Of a stretch of 64,000 nt of DNA, positions 44,407 to 54,940 are shown piece by piece. The position numbers and the translations under genes were made by a program. Source of the DNA: Gammaproteobacteria bacterium (lineage in GTDB: Bacteria; Pseudomonadota; Gammaproteobacteria; Burkholderiales; Rhodocyclaceae); NCBI GenBank assembly GCA_018819515.1, contig JAHJPX010000012.1, positions 1-64,000 on the forward strand. Direction: 5' to 3'. Every line of letters starts with the position of its first letter. Position 1 is the stretch's first letter. Below the pieces are notes generated by a model, which was not told the origin of the DNA, did not search any database, and saw only the letters and a list, made by a program, of their open reading frames with translations.

Positions 44407-46202
44407 GTGCCGGCCGCGCAGCCGTCGCCGAACGCGCTGCAGAAGCGGAAGGACTCGGGATAGGGAAAGAAGTCCTGCACCTCGCCGCGCCGGATTGCGG
44501 CCTGGGTGTGCTGCCAGAAGTCGGCATCGAGCAGGTCGGCGTGGTACTTCATGAAGGCGGCGCGAATCTTGGGGGTGGATAACAGGAAGGTCGCGAACTC
44601 CTCCGGAAAGATGTCGTGAGTCCCCACCGAATACCATGGCTCGCCGGACAGCTCCGCTTCGGGATTGGGCGGCGGCGGTATGCGGCGGAAGTTGCAGTCG
44701 GTCATCCACTCGATTTCGTCGTAGTCGTAGAACACGACGCGGCCGAAGCGGGCGACGCCGAAGTTCTTCCACAGCATGTCGCCGGGAAAGACGTTGGCGA
44801 TGGCGAGCTGGCGGATGGCATCGCCATACTCCTTCACCGCCGCGTCGATCAGGTCGTCGCGGCCGGACTTGTCCATCCGGTCCAGATACAGGTTGAGCGG
44901 CTCCATGCGCCGCTCGATGTAGAGATGCTTGATGACCAGGTCGTCGCCATCTTCTTCGAGTTGCGACGGCACCTGTCGCTGCAATTCCTCCACCAGTTCC
45001 TCGGAAAAGCGGTCGCGTGGCAAGGCGGCGTAGGAGAACTCCAGCGTGTCGGCCATGCGGCCGACGCGGTCGATCTGCTTGACGAGCTGGTACTTGCGCC
45101 GGACGGTCGCGTGGTCGACTTCCTTGGTCGGACTGAAGACGTCCTTGATCACCTTGAACACGTAGGGAAAGGACGGCAGCGTGAACACCATCATGACCAT
45201 GCCGCGAATGCCGGGCGCGACGACGAACTTGTCCTCGGAATGATGCAGGTGATGGAAGAGGTCGCGGAAGAACATGGTCTTGCCCTGCTTGCCCAGGCCG
45301 AGCATGGTGTAGAGCTCGGAACGCGGCTTGCCCGGCATCATCGAACAGAGGAACTGCACGTAGGCCGAGGGCACTTCCATGTCGACCATGAAGTAGGCGC
45401 GCGACAGCGAGAACAGCGCGGCAATGCGCCAGGGATCGAGGAGCACGGTATCGAGGAACAGCTCGCCGCTATCGGTTTGCAGCACCGGCACGGCAAACGG
45501 AAATTCCTCGGTGCCGTTGACGATCTTGCCGATCACGTAAGCCGCCTTGTTGCGATAGAAGGCGGAGTTGAGCACCTGGAGCTGCAGGTTCGGTTGCGGT
45601 TCGCCGCGTTCGCTTATCTGCTGGTGCGCCATGCGGAACAGGAAGCCGACATCGCGATCGAGATTCTCGAATGGGCGGCGCCAGCCGAAATCGAGAAACA
45701 GTTTCCGCAGGGCCTCGCGAAAGCCAAGCGTCCCAGGATAGTAGCAACGGTACGAAGGCGGTTCGGATTCGATGAACTCGGTGGAAATGGCGGGGCGAAA
45801 GAAGATGAAGTCGTTGTGGAAATAGGTTCGGTGCTGGACGCGGCAGAACACCGAATTGAAGAAGGTCTCGGCAAGTTCCGGCTGCTTGTGCTCGGTGAGC
45901 AGGCCGATGTAGTAAAGCTTGGCCCGCTGCCAGACGGCATCCTCGATGCCGCCAACCGGAAACTCGGCGTGCAGCCGCTCGATGGCCTCGCGCACACGGG
46001 TGTCGTAGAAGGCGATCCGGTCCCGCACGGCTGTCTGGACGCCACGCCAGTCGGCGTCTTCAAAGCGCGACTTGGCGCCGGCGGAGCATTCGCGGAACAG
46101 GCGGTAGTGCCTGTCAAAGCCCTCGATCATGACCTGGGCAATGCGTCGGGAAGCGGCTTCGTCGTCGTTGCTTCTCTGCGTGGGCGTGGCTGGCGGCATC
46201 AT
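44403..46202 (-). CDS. aceK: Isocitrate dehydrogenase kinase/phosphatase
   Basis: The 599-residue bifunctional enzyme switches isocitrate dehydrogenase off and on by phosphorylation, directing flux to the glyoxylate shunt. Characteristic segments include [48 protein letters not shown] [21 protein letters not shown] (quoted in part) and [12 protein letters not shown]. Start at the first of two ATGs (46202/46199). It is divergent from its substrate gene icd. The aceA/aceB genes are not in the window. Confidence 0.94.
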   Translation of the reverse strand: MMPPATPTQRSNDDEAASRRIAQVMIEGFDRHYRLFRECSAGAKSRFEDADWRGVQTAVRDRIAFYDTRVREAIERLHAEFPVGGIEDAVWQRAKLYYIGLLTEHKQPELAETFFNSVFCRVQHRTYFHNDFIFFRPAISTEFIESEPPSYRCYYPGTLGFREALRKLFLDFGWRRPFENLDRDVGFLFRMAHQQISERGEPQPNLQLQVLNSAFYRNKAAYVIGKIVNGTEEFPFAVPVLQTDSGELFLDTVLLDPWRIAALFSLSRAYFMVDMEVPSAYVQFLCSMMPGKPRSELYTMLGLGKQGKTMFFRDLFHHLHHSEDKFVVAPGIRGMVMMVFTLPSFPYVFKVIKDVFSPTKEVDHATVRRKYQLVKQIDRVGRMADTLEFSYAALPRDRFSEELVEELQRQVPSQLEEDGDDLVIKHLYIERRMEPLNLYLDRMDKSGRDDLIDAAVKEYGDAIRQLAIANVFPGDMLWKNFGVARFGRVVFYDYDEIEWMTDCNFRRIPPPPNPEAELSGEPWYSVGTHDIFPEEFATFLLSTPKIRAAFMKYHADLLDADFWQHTQAAIRRGEVQDFFPYPESFRFCSAFGDGCAAGT

Positions 46203-46278
46203 TTTCCGGGCCGGTGGCGGTTGAGCGATGATAAATTGATAGCAGGTCTTCAACAACAAACAGGAACTGGAGAAAACA

Positions 46279-47520
46279 ATGAGCACATCCCCCATAACGA
46301 TTCCGGCCGGACAGAAAATCGTCGCCGGACAGCCGACCCCGGACAATCCCGTCATTCCGTACATCGAAGGCGACGGCATCGGCGTCGACATCACCCCGGT
46401 CATGAAGGCCGTGGTCGACGCCGCCGTGGCCAAGGCCTATGGCGGCAAGAAGAAGATTTCCTGGATGGAGGTCTTCGCCGGCGAGAAGGCGACTCGCATC
46501 TATGGTCCGGACGTCTGGCTGCCGGAAGAAACCCTGGCGCTGCTCAAGGAATACTCGGTGTCGATCAAGGGCCCGATGACCACGCCGGTCGGCGGCGGCA
46601 TCCGCTCGCTGAACGTTGCGCTGCGCCAGGAACTGGACCTCTACCAGTGCGTGCGGCCGGTGCGCTACTTCAAGGGCGTGCCCTCGCCGCTCAAGGACCC
46701 GACCAAGACCGACATGGTCATCTACCGCGAGAACACGGAAGACATCTATGCCGGCATCGAGTGGCTGGCCGAGAGCGACGGCGCGAAAAAGCTCATCAAG
46801 TTCCTGCAGGACGAAATGGGTGTCAAGAAGATCCGCTTCCCGGCGACCTCCAGCATCGGAATCAAGCCGGTGTCGAAGGAAGGCACCGAGCGCCTGGTGC
46901 GCGCCGCGATGCGCTACGCCGTCGACAACGACCGTCGTTCGGTGACGCTGGTGCACAAGGGCAACATCATGAAGTTCACCGAAGGCGGCTTCCGCGACTG
47001 GGGCTACGCGCTGGCGAAGAACGAGTTCGGCGCCCAGCCGATAGACGGCGGCCCGTGGTGTTCGTTCAAGAATCCGAAGACCGGCCGCGAGATCGTGGTC
47101 AAGGACGTGATCGCCGACGCCTTCCTGCAGCAGATCCTGCTGCGCCCGGCCGAATACGACGTGATCGCGACGCTGAACCTGAACGGCGATTACATTTCCG
47201 ACGCGCTGGCGGCGCAGGTCGGCGGCATCGGCATCGCCCCGGGGGCCAACATCTCCGACCGGTACGCCTGCTTCGAGGCCACCCACGGCACGGCGCCGAA
47301 ATACGCGGGCAAGGACTACGTCAATCCTGGCTCGCTGATCCTGTCCGCCGAAATGATGCTGCGGCATCTGGGATGGAAGGAAGCCGCCGACCTGATCATC
47401 AAATCCATGGAAGCCGCCATCGGCGACAAGGTGGTGACCTACGACTTCGCACGTCTTATGGAAGGCGCCACTGAAGTGAAGTGCTCCGCCTTCGGCCAGG
47501 CGATGATCGACCGGATGTAA
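46279..47520 (+). CDS. icd: Isocitrate dehydrogenase (NADP+)
   Basis: This 413-residue TCA-cycle enzyme oxidises isocitrate to 2-oxoglutarate. The phosphorylatable Ser lies in [71 protein letters not shown] and the NADP site [12 protein letters not shown] are seen. A GGAGAAAAC site precedes the ATG. It is divergent from aceK, the kinase that acts on this Ser. Confidence 0.98.
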   Translation: MSTSPITIPAGQKIVAGQPTPDNPVIPYIEGDGIGVDITPVMKAVVDAAVAKAYGGKKKISWMEVFAGEKATRIYGPDVWLPEETLALLKEYSVSIKGPMTTPVGGGIRSLNVALRQELDLYQCVRPVRYFKGVPSPLKDPTKTDMVIYRENTEDIYAGIEWLAESDGAKKLIKFLQDEMGVKKIRFPATSSIGIKPVSKEGTERLVRAAMRYAVDNDRRSVTLVHKGNIMKFTEGGFRDWGYALAKNEFGAQPIDGGPWCSFKNPKTGREIVVKDVIADAFLQQILLRPAEYDVIATLNLNGDYISDALAAQVGGIGIAPGANISDRYACFEATHGTAPKYAGKDYVNPGSLILSAEMMLRHLGWKEAADLIIKSMEAAIGDKVVTYDFARLMEGATEVKCSAFGQAMIDRM

Positions 47521-47538
47521 TTTTCCGGCAAAATGACA

Positions 47539-47573
47539 AAAAAAGGCCTGCCGGGTCGCCCCGGCAGGCCTTT
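47539..47573. terminator. Bidirectional terminator between icd and the cold-shock gene
   Basis: AAAGGCCTGCCGGG and CCCCGGCAGGCCTTT pair around a short loop, with A-rich sequence on one side and a short T run on the other; it serves the convergent genes. Confidence 0.85.
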
Positions 47574-47590
47574 CGCATTCTGGAGACTGA

Positions 47591-47794
47591 TTAGGCCTTC
47601 TGAATGTTCGACGCCTGCTTGCCCTTGGGGCCTTGCACGACGTCGAAAGAAACTTTTTCCCCTTCCTTCAGGGTCTTGAATCCGGCCATTGTTATCGCGG
47701 AAAAATGGGCGAACAAATCCTCGCTGCCATCATCCGGAGTAATAAAGCCGTAACCCTTGGAGTCGTTGAACCACTTGACGGTACCGGTTGCCAT
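47591..47794 (-). CDS. Cold-shock protein (CspA family)
   Basis: The 67-residue nucleic-acid-binding protein starts [23 protein letters not shown], given as [14 protein letters not shown], with RNP1-like KGYGFI and the second motif DLFAHFSAI. It binds single-stranded RNA/DNA as a chaperone. A long leader upstream (to about 47950) fits cold-shock control, though no specific cold box was confirmed. Confidence 0.96.
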   Translation of the reverse strand: MATGTVKWFNDSKGYGFITPDDGSEDLFAHFSAITMAGFKTLKEGEKVSFDVVQGPKGKQASNIQKA

Positions 47795-48122
47795 AAATCT
47801 CATCCCAAAAAACGAAAAACACACCGGCGCAAACATCACACCGGAACATGTTTGCGTTACAAAGTCTCTACAGCCAAGGAAGCCAAGCGGTAACTCAGAG
47901 TACTGAAGGACAGCGGGGCAGTTCCGAAAACAGCACAGCAGTGAGGCTTGAACCAAACACGCGTGTTTTTTATCGCAATTTTCAGGACAGCGTCAAGAAA
48001 ATTCTATGTTGCACAACAACAGCCAAAAAGCGGTTTCCGACTGAAAATGGGGGCCGATCCAACCGCTATTCCCCTGTTGAAGCCGGTGTTGAAGGCTGGA
48101 AGATTGGCTATAGAATCAAATC
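47795..48122. other. Divergent gap between csp gene and clpS
   Basis: This 328-bp region should contain the long 5' leader and promoter of the csp gene (leftwards) and the clpS promoter (rightwards). A TATAGA hexamer at 48109-48114 lies just before clpS but its -35 spacing is poor. I see no further gene or repeat. Confidence 0.5.
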
Positions 48123-48440
48123 ATGGCAACACAGAAGCCGTCGCGTGAAGGCAACACCGTACTCGAACCAAAACGGGCGCTGGCAAAACCGCCGCGTCTC
48201 TACAAGGTTCTGCTGTTGAACGACGACTTCACGCCGATGGACTTCGTGGTGGTGGTTTTGCAACAGTATTTCGGTATGAACCGGGAGCAGGCGACCTCGG
48301 TCATGCTCAAGGTGCATCGTGAAGGAAGAGGCGTCTGCGGCGTATTTCCGCGTGACGTTGCGGCAACCAAGGTGGAGCAGGTCACGGAGTTTGCGCGCCA
48401 GAATCAGCATCCATTGGCGTGCGTGATGGAGGAAAGCTAA
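48123..48440 (+). CDS. clpS: ClpS, ATP-dependent Clp protease adaptor
   Basis: The 105-residue adaptor delivers N-degron substrates to ClpA. The core [23 protein letters not shown], the [20 protein letters not shown] block and the variable N-terminus are normal. Its stop is directly followed by the clpA ATG. Confidence 0.97.
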   Translation: MATQKPSREGNTVLEPKRALAKPPRLYKVLLLNDDFTPMDFVVVVLQQYFGMNREQATSVMLKVHREGRGVCGVFPRDVAATKVEQVTEFARQNQHPLACVMEES

Positions 48441-50750
48441 ATGATTGCCCAGGAACTTGAAGTCAGCCTTCACATGGCCTTCGTCGAGGCGCGTCAGAAG
48501 CGCCACGAATTCATTACGGTCGAACATTTGCTGCTGACGCTGCTCGACAACCCATCGGCAGCCGATGTCCTGCGCGCCTGCGCCGTGAACATCGACGAGT
48601 TGCGCCGCGAGTTGACCGAGTTCATCGACGAGCACACGCCGACCGTCGCCGGCAACGAGGAGATCGATACCCAGCCGACACTGGGTTTCCAGCGCGTCAT
48701 TCAGCGGGCGATCCTGCACGTGCAGTCCTCGGGGAAAAAGGAGGTCACCGGCGCCAACGTGCTGGTGGCGATCTTCGGCGAAAAGGATTCGCACGCGGTC
48801 TTCTTCCTGCAAAAGCAGGGCGTATCGCGCCTCGACGTCGTGAACTTCATATCCCATGGCGTCACCAAGATTCCGCAGTCCGCGCCGCCGGGCGAAGAAT
48901 CGACGGAAGTGGACGCCGACGGACAACAACAAGCGGGGGCGCTGGACAACTTCACCCAGAATCTCAACCAATCGGCGCTGGTCGGCAAGATCGACCCGCT
49001 GATTGGCCGTGACAAGGAGCTGGAACGGGTCATCCAGACGCTTTGCCGCCGTCGCAAGAACAATCCGTTGCTGGTCGGCGAAGCCGGCGTCGGCAAGACG
49101 GCGATCGCCGAAGGGCTGGCCCAGCGCATCATCGAGGGACGCGTGCCGGAAATCCTGTCCAAGGCGACCGTCTATGCGCTCGACATGGGCGCCCTGCTGG
49201 CGGGCACCAAGTATCGCGGCGATTTCGAGCAACGCCTGAAGGGCGTGATAAAGCAGCTCGCCGACAATCCGGACGCCATCCTGTTCATCGACGAAATCCA
49301 TACGCTGATCGGCGCGGGGGCCGCCTCCGGAGGGACGCTGGACGCCTCAAACCTGCTCAAGCCGGCCCTTTCCTCGGGTGCGATGAAGTGCATCGGCGCC
49401 ACCACCTATAACGAATTCCGCGGTGTGTTCGAAAAGGACCATGCCCTGTCGCGGCGCTTCCAGAAGATCGACGTCAGCGAACCGAGCGTGACGGATACCA
49501 TCGCCATCCTGCGCGGCCTGAAGAGCCGCTTCGAGGAACATCACGGCGTCAAGTATTCCGCGGCGGCAATCACCAACGCGGCGGAGCTTTCCGCCAAGTA
49601 CATCACCGACCGCCACCTGCCGGACAAGGCCATCGACGTCATCGACGAGGCTGGCGCGGCGCAACGCATCCTGCCGAAATCGAAGCAGAAGAAAACCATC
49701 GGCAAGCAGGAAATTGAGGAAATCGTCGCCAAAATCGCCCGCGTGCCGCCGCAACACGTGTCGGCAGACGATCGTTCGGCGCTCAGGAACCTGGCGCGCG
49801 ACCTGAAGACCGTCGTTTTCGGCCAGGACCCGGCCATCGAGGCGCTGACCAAGGCAATCAAGATGTCGCGTTCCGGTCTCGGCAATCCGCAAAAGCCGAT
49901 CGGTTGCTTCCTGTTCTCCGGCCCGACCGGCGTCGGCAAGACCGAAGTGGCGCGCCAACTCGCCTACTGCATGGGAATCGAACTGATCCGCTTCGACATG
50001 TCGGAGTATCAGGAGCGCCACGCGGTGTCGCGGCTGATCGGCGCCCCGCCGGGCTACGTCGGCTTCGACCAGGGCGGCCAGTTGACCGAAGCCGTGACCA
50101 AGAAGCCCCACGCGGTGCTGCTGCTCGACGAGATCGAGAAGGCGCACCCGGACATCTACAACATCCTGCTGCAGGTGATGGATCACGGCACGCTGACGGA
50201 CAACAACGGCCGCAAGGCGGATTTCCGCAACGTCGTCATCGTCATGACGACCAACGCGGGTGCCGAGGCCCTGCAGAAGACATCGATCGGCTTCACCACC
50301 AGCAAGGAATCCGGCGACGAAATCGCCGACATCAAGCGGATGTTCACTCCCGAATTCCGCAACCGGCTCGACGGCATCATTTCCTTCAAGCCGCTCGACA
50401 CGCAGGTCATCCTGCGCGTCGTCGACAAATTCCTCATGCAGTTGGAAGGCCAGTTGCACGAAAAGAAGGTGGAAGTCGTCTTCACGGATGCTTTGCGTGC
50501 CTGGCTGGCCGAGAAGGGATTCGATCCGCTGATGGGCGCGCGTCCGATGGCGCGCCTGATCCAGGACTCGATCCGCGCTGCCCTGGCCGACGAACTGCTG
50601 TTTGGCCGGCTGCAACATGGCGGTCGCGTGACGATCGATCTCGACAACGAGGGGCCCGACGGCGTCGACGAGAAAATCAGGTTGATATTCGACGAGGAAT
50701 CCGAATCGGCGTCCACCGGCTCCGCCAGCCCGACGCCCTCACTCGGGTAG
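48441..50750 (+). CDS. clpA: ClpA, ATP-dependent Clp protease ATP-binding subunit
   Basis: The 769-residue AAA+ unfoldase partners ClpP. Two ATPase modules have Walker [16 protein letters not shown] and [15 protein letters not shown], Walker [14 protein letters not shown] and [15 protein letters not shown]. An N-terminal Clp-N domain (1-140) and the C-terminal sensor region ([14 protein letters not shown]) complete it. No clpP gene is in the window. Its 3' end overlaps the convergent tonB-like gene by 12 bases. Confidence 0.97.
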   Translation: MIAQELEVSLHMAFVEARQKRHEFITVEHLLLTLLDNPSAADVLRACAVNIDELRRELTEFIDEHTPTVAGNEEIDTQPTLGFQRVIQRAILHVQSSGKKEVTGANVLVAIFGEKDSHAVFFLQKQGVSRLDVVNFISHGVTKIPQSAPPGEESTEVDADGQQQAGALDNFTQNLNQSALVGKIDPLIGRDKELERVIQTLCRRRKNNPLLVGEAGVGKTAIAEGLAQRIIEGRVPEILSKATVYALDMGALLAGTKYRGDFEQRLKGVIKQLADNPDAILFIDEIHTLIGAGAASGGTLDASNLLKPALSSGAMKCIGATTYNEFRGVFEKDHALSRRFQKIDVSEPSVTDTIAILRGLKSRFEEHHGVKYSAAAITNAAELSAKYITDRHLPDKAIDVIDEAGAAQRILPKSKQKKTIGKQEIEEIVAKIARVPPQHVSADDRSALRNLARDLKTVVFGQDPAIEALTKAIKMSRSGLGNPQKPIGCFLFSGPTGVGKTEVARQLAYCMGIELIRFDMSEYQERHAVSRLIGAPPGYVGFDQGGQLTEAVTKKPHAVLLLDEIEKAHPDIYNILLQVMDHGTLTDNNGRKADFRNVVIVMTTNAGAEALQKTSIGFTTSKESGDEIADIKRMFTPEFRNRLDGIISFKPLDTQVILRVVDKFLMQLEGQLHEKKVEVVFTDALRAWLAEKGFDPLMGARPMARLIQDSIRAALADELLFGRLQHGGRVTIDLDNEGPDGVDEKIRLIFDEESESASTGSASPTPSLG

Positions 50751-51458
50751 TTCGAAGACGATCGGCAGGTCGACGGCGAAGTCCCGCTTCCGCAGCGATA
50801 GAGGCACGGGAGTAGCGGACGTCGCCAGACGCATCATTTCGAGCGCCGCCACATCGAGCGCATAGTAGCCGCTTGATTTCTTCAAGTGGATATCTGGCGT
50901 CGCGCCGAAGCCGGACGCGACACTGATCCGAAGTTCCGTAGCGCCAGTCCAGCCGGCATCGACAGCCGCCGGCGGATAGTGCCGATGACTTCGCGCCGCG
51001 CGCGCCAACGCCAGGCGATAGGCGCGCACCTCCTTGGCGTCGACATCTCGATCCGCCGGCAATGCCGGCGCCACTGCCGACTGCGCTTCAACCATCGGTA
51101 GCGTCGTCTCGCCGGCCGAACGGTTCGTGGAAACTGCGGTCGAAGAGGATAGGAACTCGGCGCGCGCATCGGCCGGCTTCGTCTTGTCGGGAAGCGGCAT
51201 CGCCGGGGCAGGTTTCGGCCTCTGTTCTTCGCCTTTCCGTTGCACGGATTTCGGCATGATGGGAGTCGCCGCGGGATTGGCCGGCGAAGCCGGCCGCAAG
51301 CTGGCAACGAGCGGCTCGGACGACTCGGACGACGCGGCCTCCGGCCAGGCCGTCACGGCCGGCCAGAGCAGCAGAACATGCAGCAGAAGGGAAACGGCGA
51401 TTGCCCGACCAAGACCAAGGAGGTCGCCGCGCGGTTTTGCCGTATCGATGATTTGCAA
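50739..51458 (-). CDS. TonB-like energy transducer
   Basis: The protein has one N-terminal membrane segment (AIAVSLLLHVLLLWPAV), a Pro/Lys-containing periplasmic linker and a C-terminal TonB-like domain (RSHRHYPPAAVDAGWTGATELRISV, then SSGYYALDVAALEMM). It would transmit proton-motive force to an outer-membrane receptor, though no ExbB/ExbD or receptor is adjacent. The start is uncertain: TTG at 51458 avoids overlap with the divergent HNH gene, but an ATG at 51530 would extend it by 24 residues. Confidence 0.72.
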   Translation of the reverse strand: MQIIDTAKPRGDLLGLGRAIAVSLLLHVLLLWPAVTAWPEAASSESSEPLVASLRPASPANPAATPIMPKSVQRKGEEQRPKPAPAMPLPDKTKPADARAEFLSSSTAVSTNRSAGETTLPMVEAQSAVAPALPADRDVDAKEVRAYRLALARAARSHRHYPPAAVDAGWTGATELRISVASGFGATPDIHLKKSSGYYALDVAALEMMRLATSATPVPLSLRKRDFAVDLPIVFELPE

Positions 51459-51502
51459 AGTAACAGGGCTCTGATAGATTGTCGCAATCGGAATTTTAAG
51501 AC

Positions 51503-52075
51503 ATGAGCGCGTATCCGCTGATTTTGACACTTGACCAGCACGGCGTACCCCACCGTTGGGTAAGCTGGCAGCACGCTTGTTTCTATTACGCCAAGGATCT
51601 GGTGGCCTGGGCCATCGGCGAACACAGTTTCATTTTCCACGGTGGCACCAACCGCATTACCGGCACGCGCTCCCAAATCAGCACCAACAGCATCATTGCC
51701 ATCAAGGGCAAGGCGCTGGCGGGAAAGTCGCTGCACAAAGTACCGCCACTGTCCAATCGCGAGCTGTTCCACCGCGACCGTCATGTCTGCGCTTACTGCG
51801 GCCACGAACTTTCCGGCCAGCGGCTGACGCGCGACCACATCGTGCCAGTGGTGCAAGGCGGCCGTGACACCTGGATGAACGTCGTCACCGCCTGCCGCGG
51901 CTGCAACCAGATGAAGAGCGGCCGCACGCCCGAGCAAGCGGGCATGGAACTGCTTTACGCGCCTTACGTGCCCAACAAGGCCGAGTATTTGATCCTCTGC
52001 AACCGCCACATTCTCGCCGACCAGATGGACTTCCTCGCCCGCCATGTGCCCAGCGTGAGTCGCGTCCGGATTTGA
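51503..52075 (+). CDS. HNH endonuclease family protein
   Basis: This 190-residue protein carries an HNH domain with two zinc-binding CxxC pairs: [10 protein letters not shown], the [21 protein letters not shown] core (His, Asn, His-type residues) and [13 protein letters not shown]. Housekeeping-like HNH proteins of this type occur beside conserved genes in many proteobacteria with unknown role. It is divergent from the tonB-like gene. Confidence 0.88.
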   Translation: MSAYPLILTLDQHGVPHRWVSWQHACFYYAKDLVAWAIGEHSFIFHGGTNRITGTRSQISTNSIIAIKGKALAGKSLHKVPPLSNRELFHRDRHVCAYCGHELSGQRLTRDHIVPVVQGGRDTWMNVVTACRGCNQMKSGRTPEQAGMELLYAPYVPNKAEYLILCNRHILADQMDFLARHVPSVSRVRI

Positions 52076-52115
52076 CGCGACGAGCGATTCATCCGGTCGG
52101 GCGCGTGCCCCCAGC

Positions 52116-54068
52116 GTGACGACGGCGAAACCCCTCACCTCCTGGCGCAAGTTCTGGGCGCAGCGTTTCGGCGTTGCGCCCTTCCTGCCGATGTCGCGCG
52201 CCGAGATGGAAGCGCGTGACTGGGATTCCTGCGATGTCGTGCTCGTCACGGGTGACGCCTATGTCGACCATCCGAGCTTCGGCATGGCGCTGGTTGGACG
52301 ACTGCTGGAAGCGCAGGGTTTTCGCGTCGGTATCATCGCCCAGCCTGACTGGAAATCGGCCGAGCCTTTCCGGGTGCTGGGCAGGCCCAACCTGTTCTTC
52401 GGCGTCACCGCCGGCAACATGGATTCGATGGTCAATCGCTACACGTCGGAGCGAAAGATCCGTTCGGACGACGCCTACACACCCAATGCTGCCCCGGATC
52501 GTCGACCGGATCGCGCCACCGTCGTTTATGCGCAGCGCTGCCGCGAAGCGTTTTCGGACGTACCGCTGGTAATCGGCGGCATCGAGGCCAGCCTGCGGCG
52601 CATCGCGCATTACGACTACTGGTCGGACAAGGTACGCCGTTCCATCCTGCCGGACTCGAAGGCCGACCTGCTGCTGTTCGGCAACGCCGAACGCGCACTG
52701 GTGGAACTCGCCCATCGCCTGGCCAAAGGCGAGAAGATCGGCGACATTCGCGACCTGCGCGGTTCCGGCTTCATGGTCCCACGCGGCTGGGGAAAAGTCA
52801 GCCGTGGCGACACGCCACCCGAGCGCCGGGATACGGTCGTCCGCCTGCCTGGCTACGAGGAGGTGAAGGACGACCCGCTGCGCTACGCTGAAGCCTCGCG
52901 CGCATTCCACCTCGAATCGAATCCCGGCAACGCACGCTGCATCGTCCAGCAGCATGGCGAGCGCGACCTGTGGCTCAACCCGCCGCCGATTCCGCTGACG
53001 ACCGCGGAGATGGACCACGTCTATGGCCTGCCCTATGCGCGCGCGCCACATCCCTCCTACGGCGACGCCAAGATTCCCGCCTGGGAAATGATCCGCTTCT
53101 CGATCAACATCATGCGCGGCTGTTTCGGCGGCTGCACCTTCTGTTCGATCACCGAGCACGAAGGCCGCATCATCCAGAGCCGCTCGGAAGAATCGATCCT
53201 GCACGAGATCGAGGACATTCGCGACAAGGTGCCCGGCTTCACCGGCATCATCTCCGACCTGGGCGGGCCGACGGCCAACATGTATCGCATGGCCTGCAAG
53301 GATACGAAGATCGAGTCGGCCTGCCGCCGCTTGTCCTGCGTCTATCCGGGCATTTGCGAGAACCTGAACACCGACCACTCGGCGCTGATCCACCTCTATC
53401 GCGAAGCCCGGCAATTGCCGGGCGTGAAGAAAATCCTGATCGGATCGGGGCTGCGCTATGACTTGGCGGTGCGCTCTCCCGATTACGTCAAGGAACTGGT
53501 GACGCACCACGTCGGCGGCTATCTCAAGATCGCGCCCGAGCACACCGAGGCCGGCCCGCTCTCGAAAATGATGAAGCCGGGCATGGAAAGCTACGAGAAG
53601 TTCAAGCGCATGTTCGATGCGGCGTCGAAAGCGGCGGGCAAGGAACAGTACCTGATCCCCTACTTCATCGCCGCGCATCCGGGCACGACGGACGAGGATA
53701 TGCTGGAACTCGCGCTCTGGCTCAAGCGCAACGGCTTCCGGCTCGACCAGGTGCAGACCTTCCTGCCGACGCCACTGGCGATCGCCACCGCGATGTGGCA
53801 CACCGAGAAGAATCCCTTGAAGCGCGACCCGAACTCGGAACGCATCGCGGTCGCGCGCGGCGGCCGGCAACGCAAACTGCATAAGGCCTTCCTGCGCTAC
53901 CACGACGCCGAGAACTGGCCGCTGCTGCGCGAGGCGCTGAAGAGGATGGGCCGTGCCGACCTGATCGGCAGCGGCAAGAAGCATCTGGTGCCGGCCTGGC
54001 AGCCGGGAGGCTTAAGCCAGACTGAACAACCCCGCGCAAAACCACGCCGACGCCGCGCGACATATTGA
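52116..54068 (+). CDS. YgiQ family radical SAM protein
   Basis: The 650-residue protein has a B12-binding-like N-terminal domain ([24 protein letters not shown]) and a radical SAM core with [19 protein letters not shown] supplying the CxxxCxxC cluster motif; [12 protein letters not shown] and the HPGTTDEDM block are family marks. Substrate is unknown. GTG at 52116 is the start. Residues 227-234 (KVSRGDTP) come from a 25-bp element copy, in frame in a linker after [10 protein letters not shown]. Confidence 0.9.
   Translation: MTTAKPLTSWRKFWAQRFGVAPFLPMSRAEMEARDWDSCDVVLVTGDAYVDHPSFGMALVGRLLEAQGFRVGIIAQPDWKSAEPFRVLGRPNLFFGVTAGNMDSMVNRYTSERKIRSDDAYTPNAAPDRRPDRATVVYAQRCREAFSDVPLVIGGIEASLRRIAHYDYWSDKVRRSILPDSKADLLLFGNAERALVELAHRLAKGEKIGDIRDLRGSGFMVPRGWGKVSRGDTPPERRDTVVRLPGYEEVKDDPLRYAEASRAFHLESNPGNARCIVQQHGERDLWLNPPPIPLTTAEMDHVYGLPYARAPHPSYGDAKIPAWEMIRFSINIMRGCFGGCTFCSITEHEGRIIQSRSEESILHEIEDIRDKVPGFTGIISDLGGPTANMYRMACKDTKIESACRRLSCVYPGICENLNTDHSALIHLYREARQLPGVKKILIGSGLRYDLAVRSPDYVKELVTHHVGGYLKIAPEHTEAGPLSKMMKPGMESYEKFKRMFDAASKAAGKEQYLIPYFIAAHPGTTDEDMLELALWLKRNGFRLDQVQTFLPTPLAIATAMWHTEKNPLKRDPNSERIAVARGGRQRKLHKAFLRYHDAENWPLLREALKRMGRADLIGSGKKHLVPAWQPGGLSQTEQPRAKPRRRRATY
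52793..52818 (+). repeat. Dispersed 25-bp element, copy 16, inside the ygiQ-like gene
   Basis: AAAAGTCAGCC then GTGGCGACACGCCACC, perfect 6-bp stem with ACA loop, encoding KVSRGDTP in frame. Confidence 0.85.
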
Positions 54069-54132
54069 CGCAGCGCGCAAGCGCCCTATGATGCAGGCAG
54101 AACATAACGTGGCCCACGCAGAGGAGACCAAA

Positions 54133-54393
54133 ATGAACAAACTGTTTTTCGTATTCTGGCCGTCATTCCTGATCGCCGGCATCGCCGAGATCATCTTTTT
54201 CACGGTTGTCGATCCGCAGGAACTGTACCTGTTCGGCCAACCGGTAACTTTCTCCGCCCTCGCCACCTACTCGATCGGCTTCTTCGCGTTCTGGGCGATC
54301 TGCGCGGCGTCAAGCTATTCCACCTGCTTCTTCCAGCGCAGCAGCCGGGACATCAACGACGAAACGATCGAACACACCAAGCCCGGCGCCTGA
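54133..54393 (+). CDS. Small two-segment membrane protein
   Basis: The 86-residue protein has two hydrophobic segments (LFFVFWPSFLIAGIAEIIFF and ALATYSIGFFAFWAICAASSY, cores) and a charged tail. The ATG at 54133 follows GAGGAGACC. I do not recognise a family. It is convergent with tusE. Confidence 0.7.
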   Translation: MNKLFFVFWPSFLIAGIAEIIFFTVVDPQELYLFGQPVTFSALATYSIGFFAFWAICAASSYSTCFFQRSSRDINDETIEHTKPGA

Positions 54394-54413
54394 ACGGCCG
54401 GGCCGGCTGACAA

Positions 54414-54743
54414 TCAGACGCAGCCCGTCGGCTTGGGCATGCCTGCGTAGCGGGCGGCCTGCTTGGCCGGTCCGTAGGGAAAGAGGTCGAACAGGTACTT
54501 CTTGTCCGCCCATTCCTCGCCCAGGTCGCCGCCGATGGTCTTCGTCATTACACGCAGGTTCGGCACGGTGCCGTTTTCCTCGTAGTAGCTACGAATCCAG
54601 TTGACCAGTTGCCAGTGGCGATCAGTCAGTTCCAGGCTGTCCTGCTGTGACAAATACTCGGCGACGTCTTCCGACCAATCGTCGAGATTGGCAAGATAGC
54701 CTTCCGAATCGGTCTCGATCTCTCTGCCGTTGATGGCGATCAT
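54414..54743 (-). CDS. tusE: TusE/DsrC family sulfur-relay protein
   Basis: This 109-residue sulfur carrier has the family core LTDRHWQLVNWIRSYYEENGTVPNLRVMTK and ends GMPKPTGCV with the conserved penultimate Cys. The second cysteine about ten residues upstream, found in true dissimilatory DsrC, is absent, so TusE (tRNA 2-thiouridine relay) or a related carrier is preferred. An IscR-like site lies upstream. Confidence 0.9.
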   Translation of the reverse strand: MIAINGREIETDSEGYLANLDDWSEDVAEYLSQQDSLELTDRHWQLVNWIRSYYEENGTVPNLRVMTKTIGGDLGEEWADKKYLFDLFPYGPAKQAARYAGMPKPTGCV

Positions 54744-54780
54744 TTTGGTCTCTCTCTATTGGGGTTGGGGGTATCGCTTT

Positions 54781-54806
54781 ATTGTCCGACCATTTTAGTC
54801 GTCTAT
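54781..54806 (-). promoter_or_regulatory. IscR-like (Rrf2-type) operator upstream of tusE
   Basis: On the minus strand ATAGACGACTAAAAT and GGTCGGACAAT form a GACT-AAAAT-GGTC dyad that matches most of the type 1 IscR consensus as I know it, with mismatches in the outer parts. It lies 38 bp upstream of the tusE start. The assignment is by eye. Confidence 0.4.
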
Positions 54807-54940
54807 TATCCCCTGTCAACACCCCAAGCGCATGCTCGTCGCCAATCCGGCCTAAACTACTTACCTTTCGGAATACTTGACGAGCGACAGGTGTTTTCTC
54901 TGATCAGATTCGACCGCCATTTGGATTTCCTGGGTGAGAG

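Noticed and set aside
48089..48114. Sigma-70 promoter for clpS
   Set aside because: TTGAAG and TATAGA are present but only 14 bp apart, too close for a confident call.
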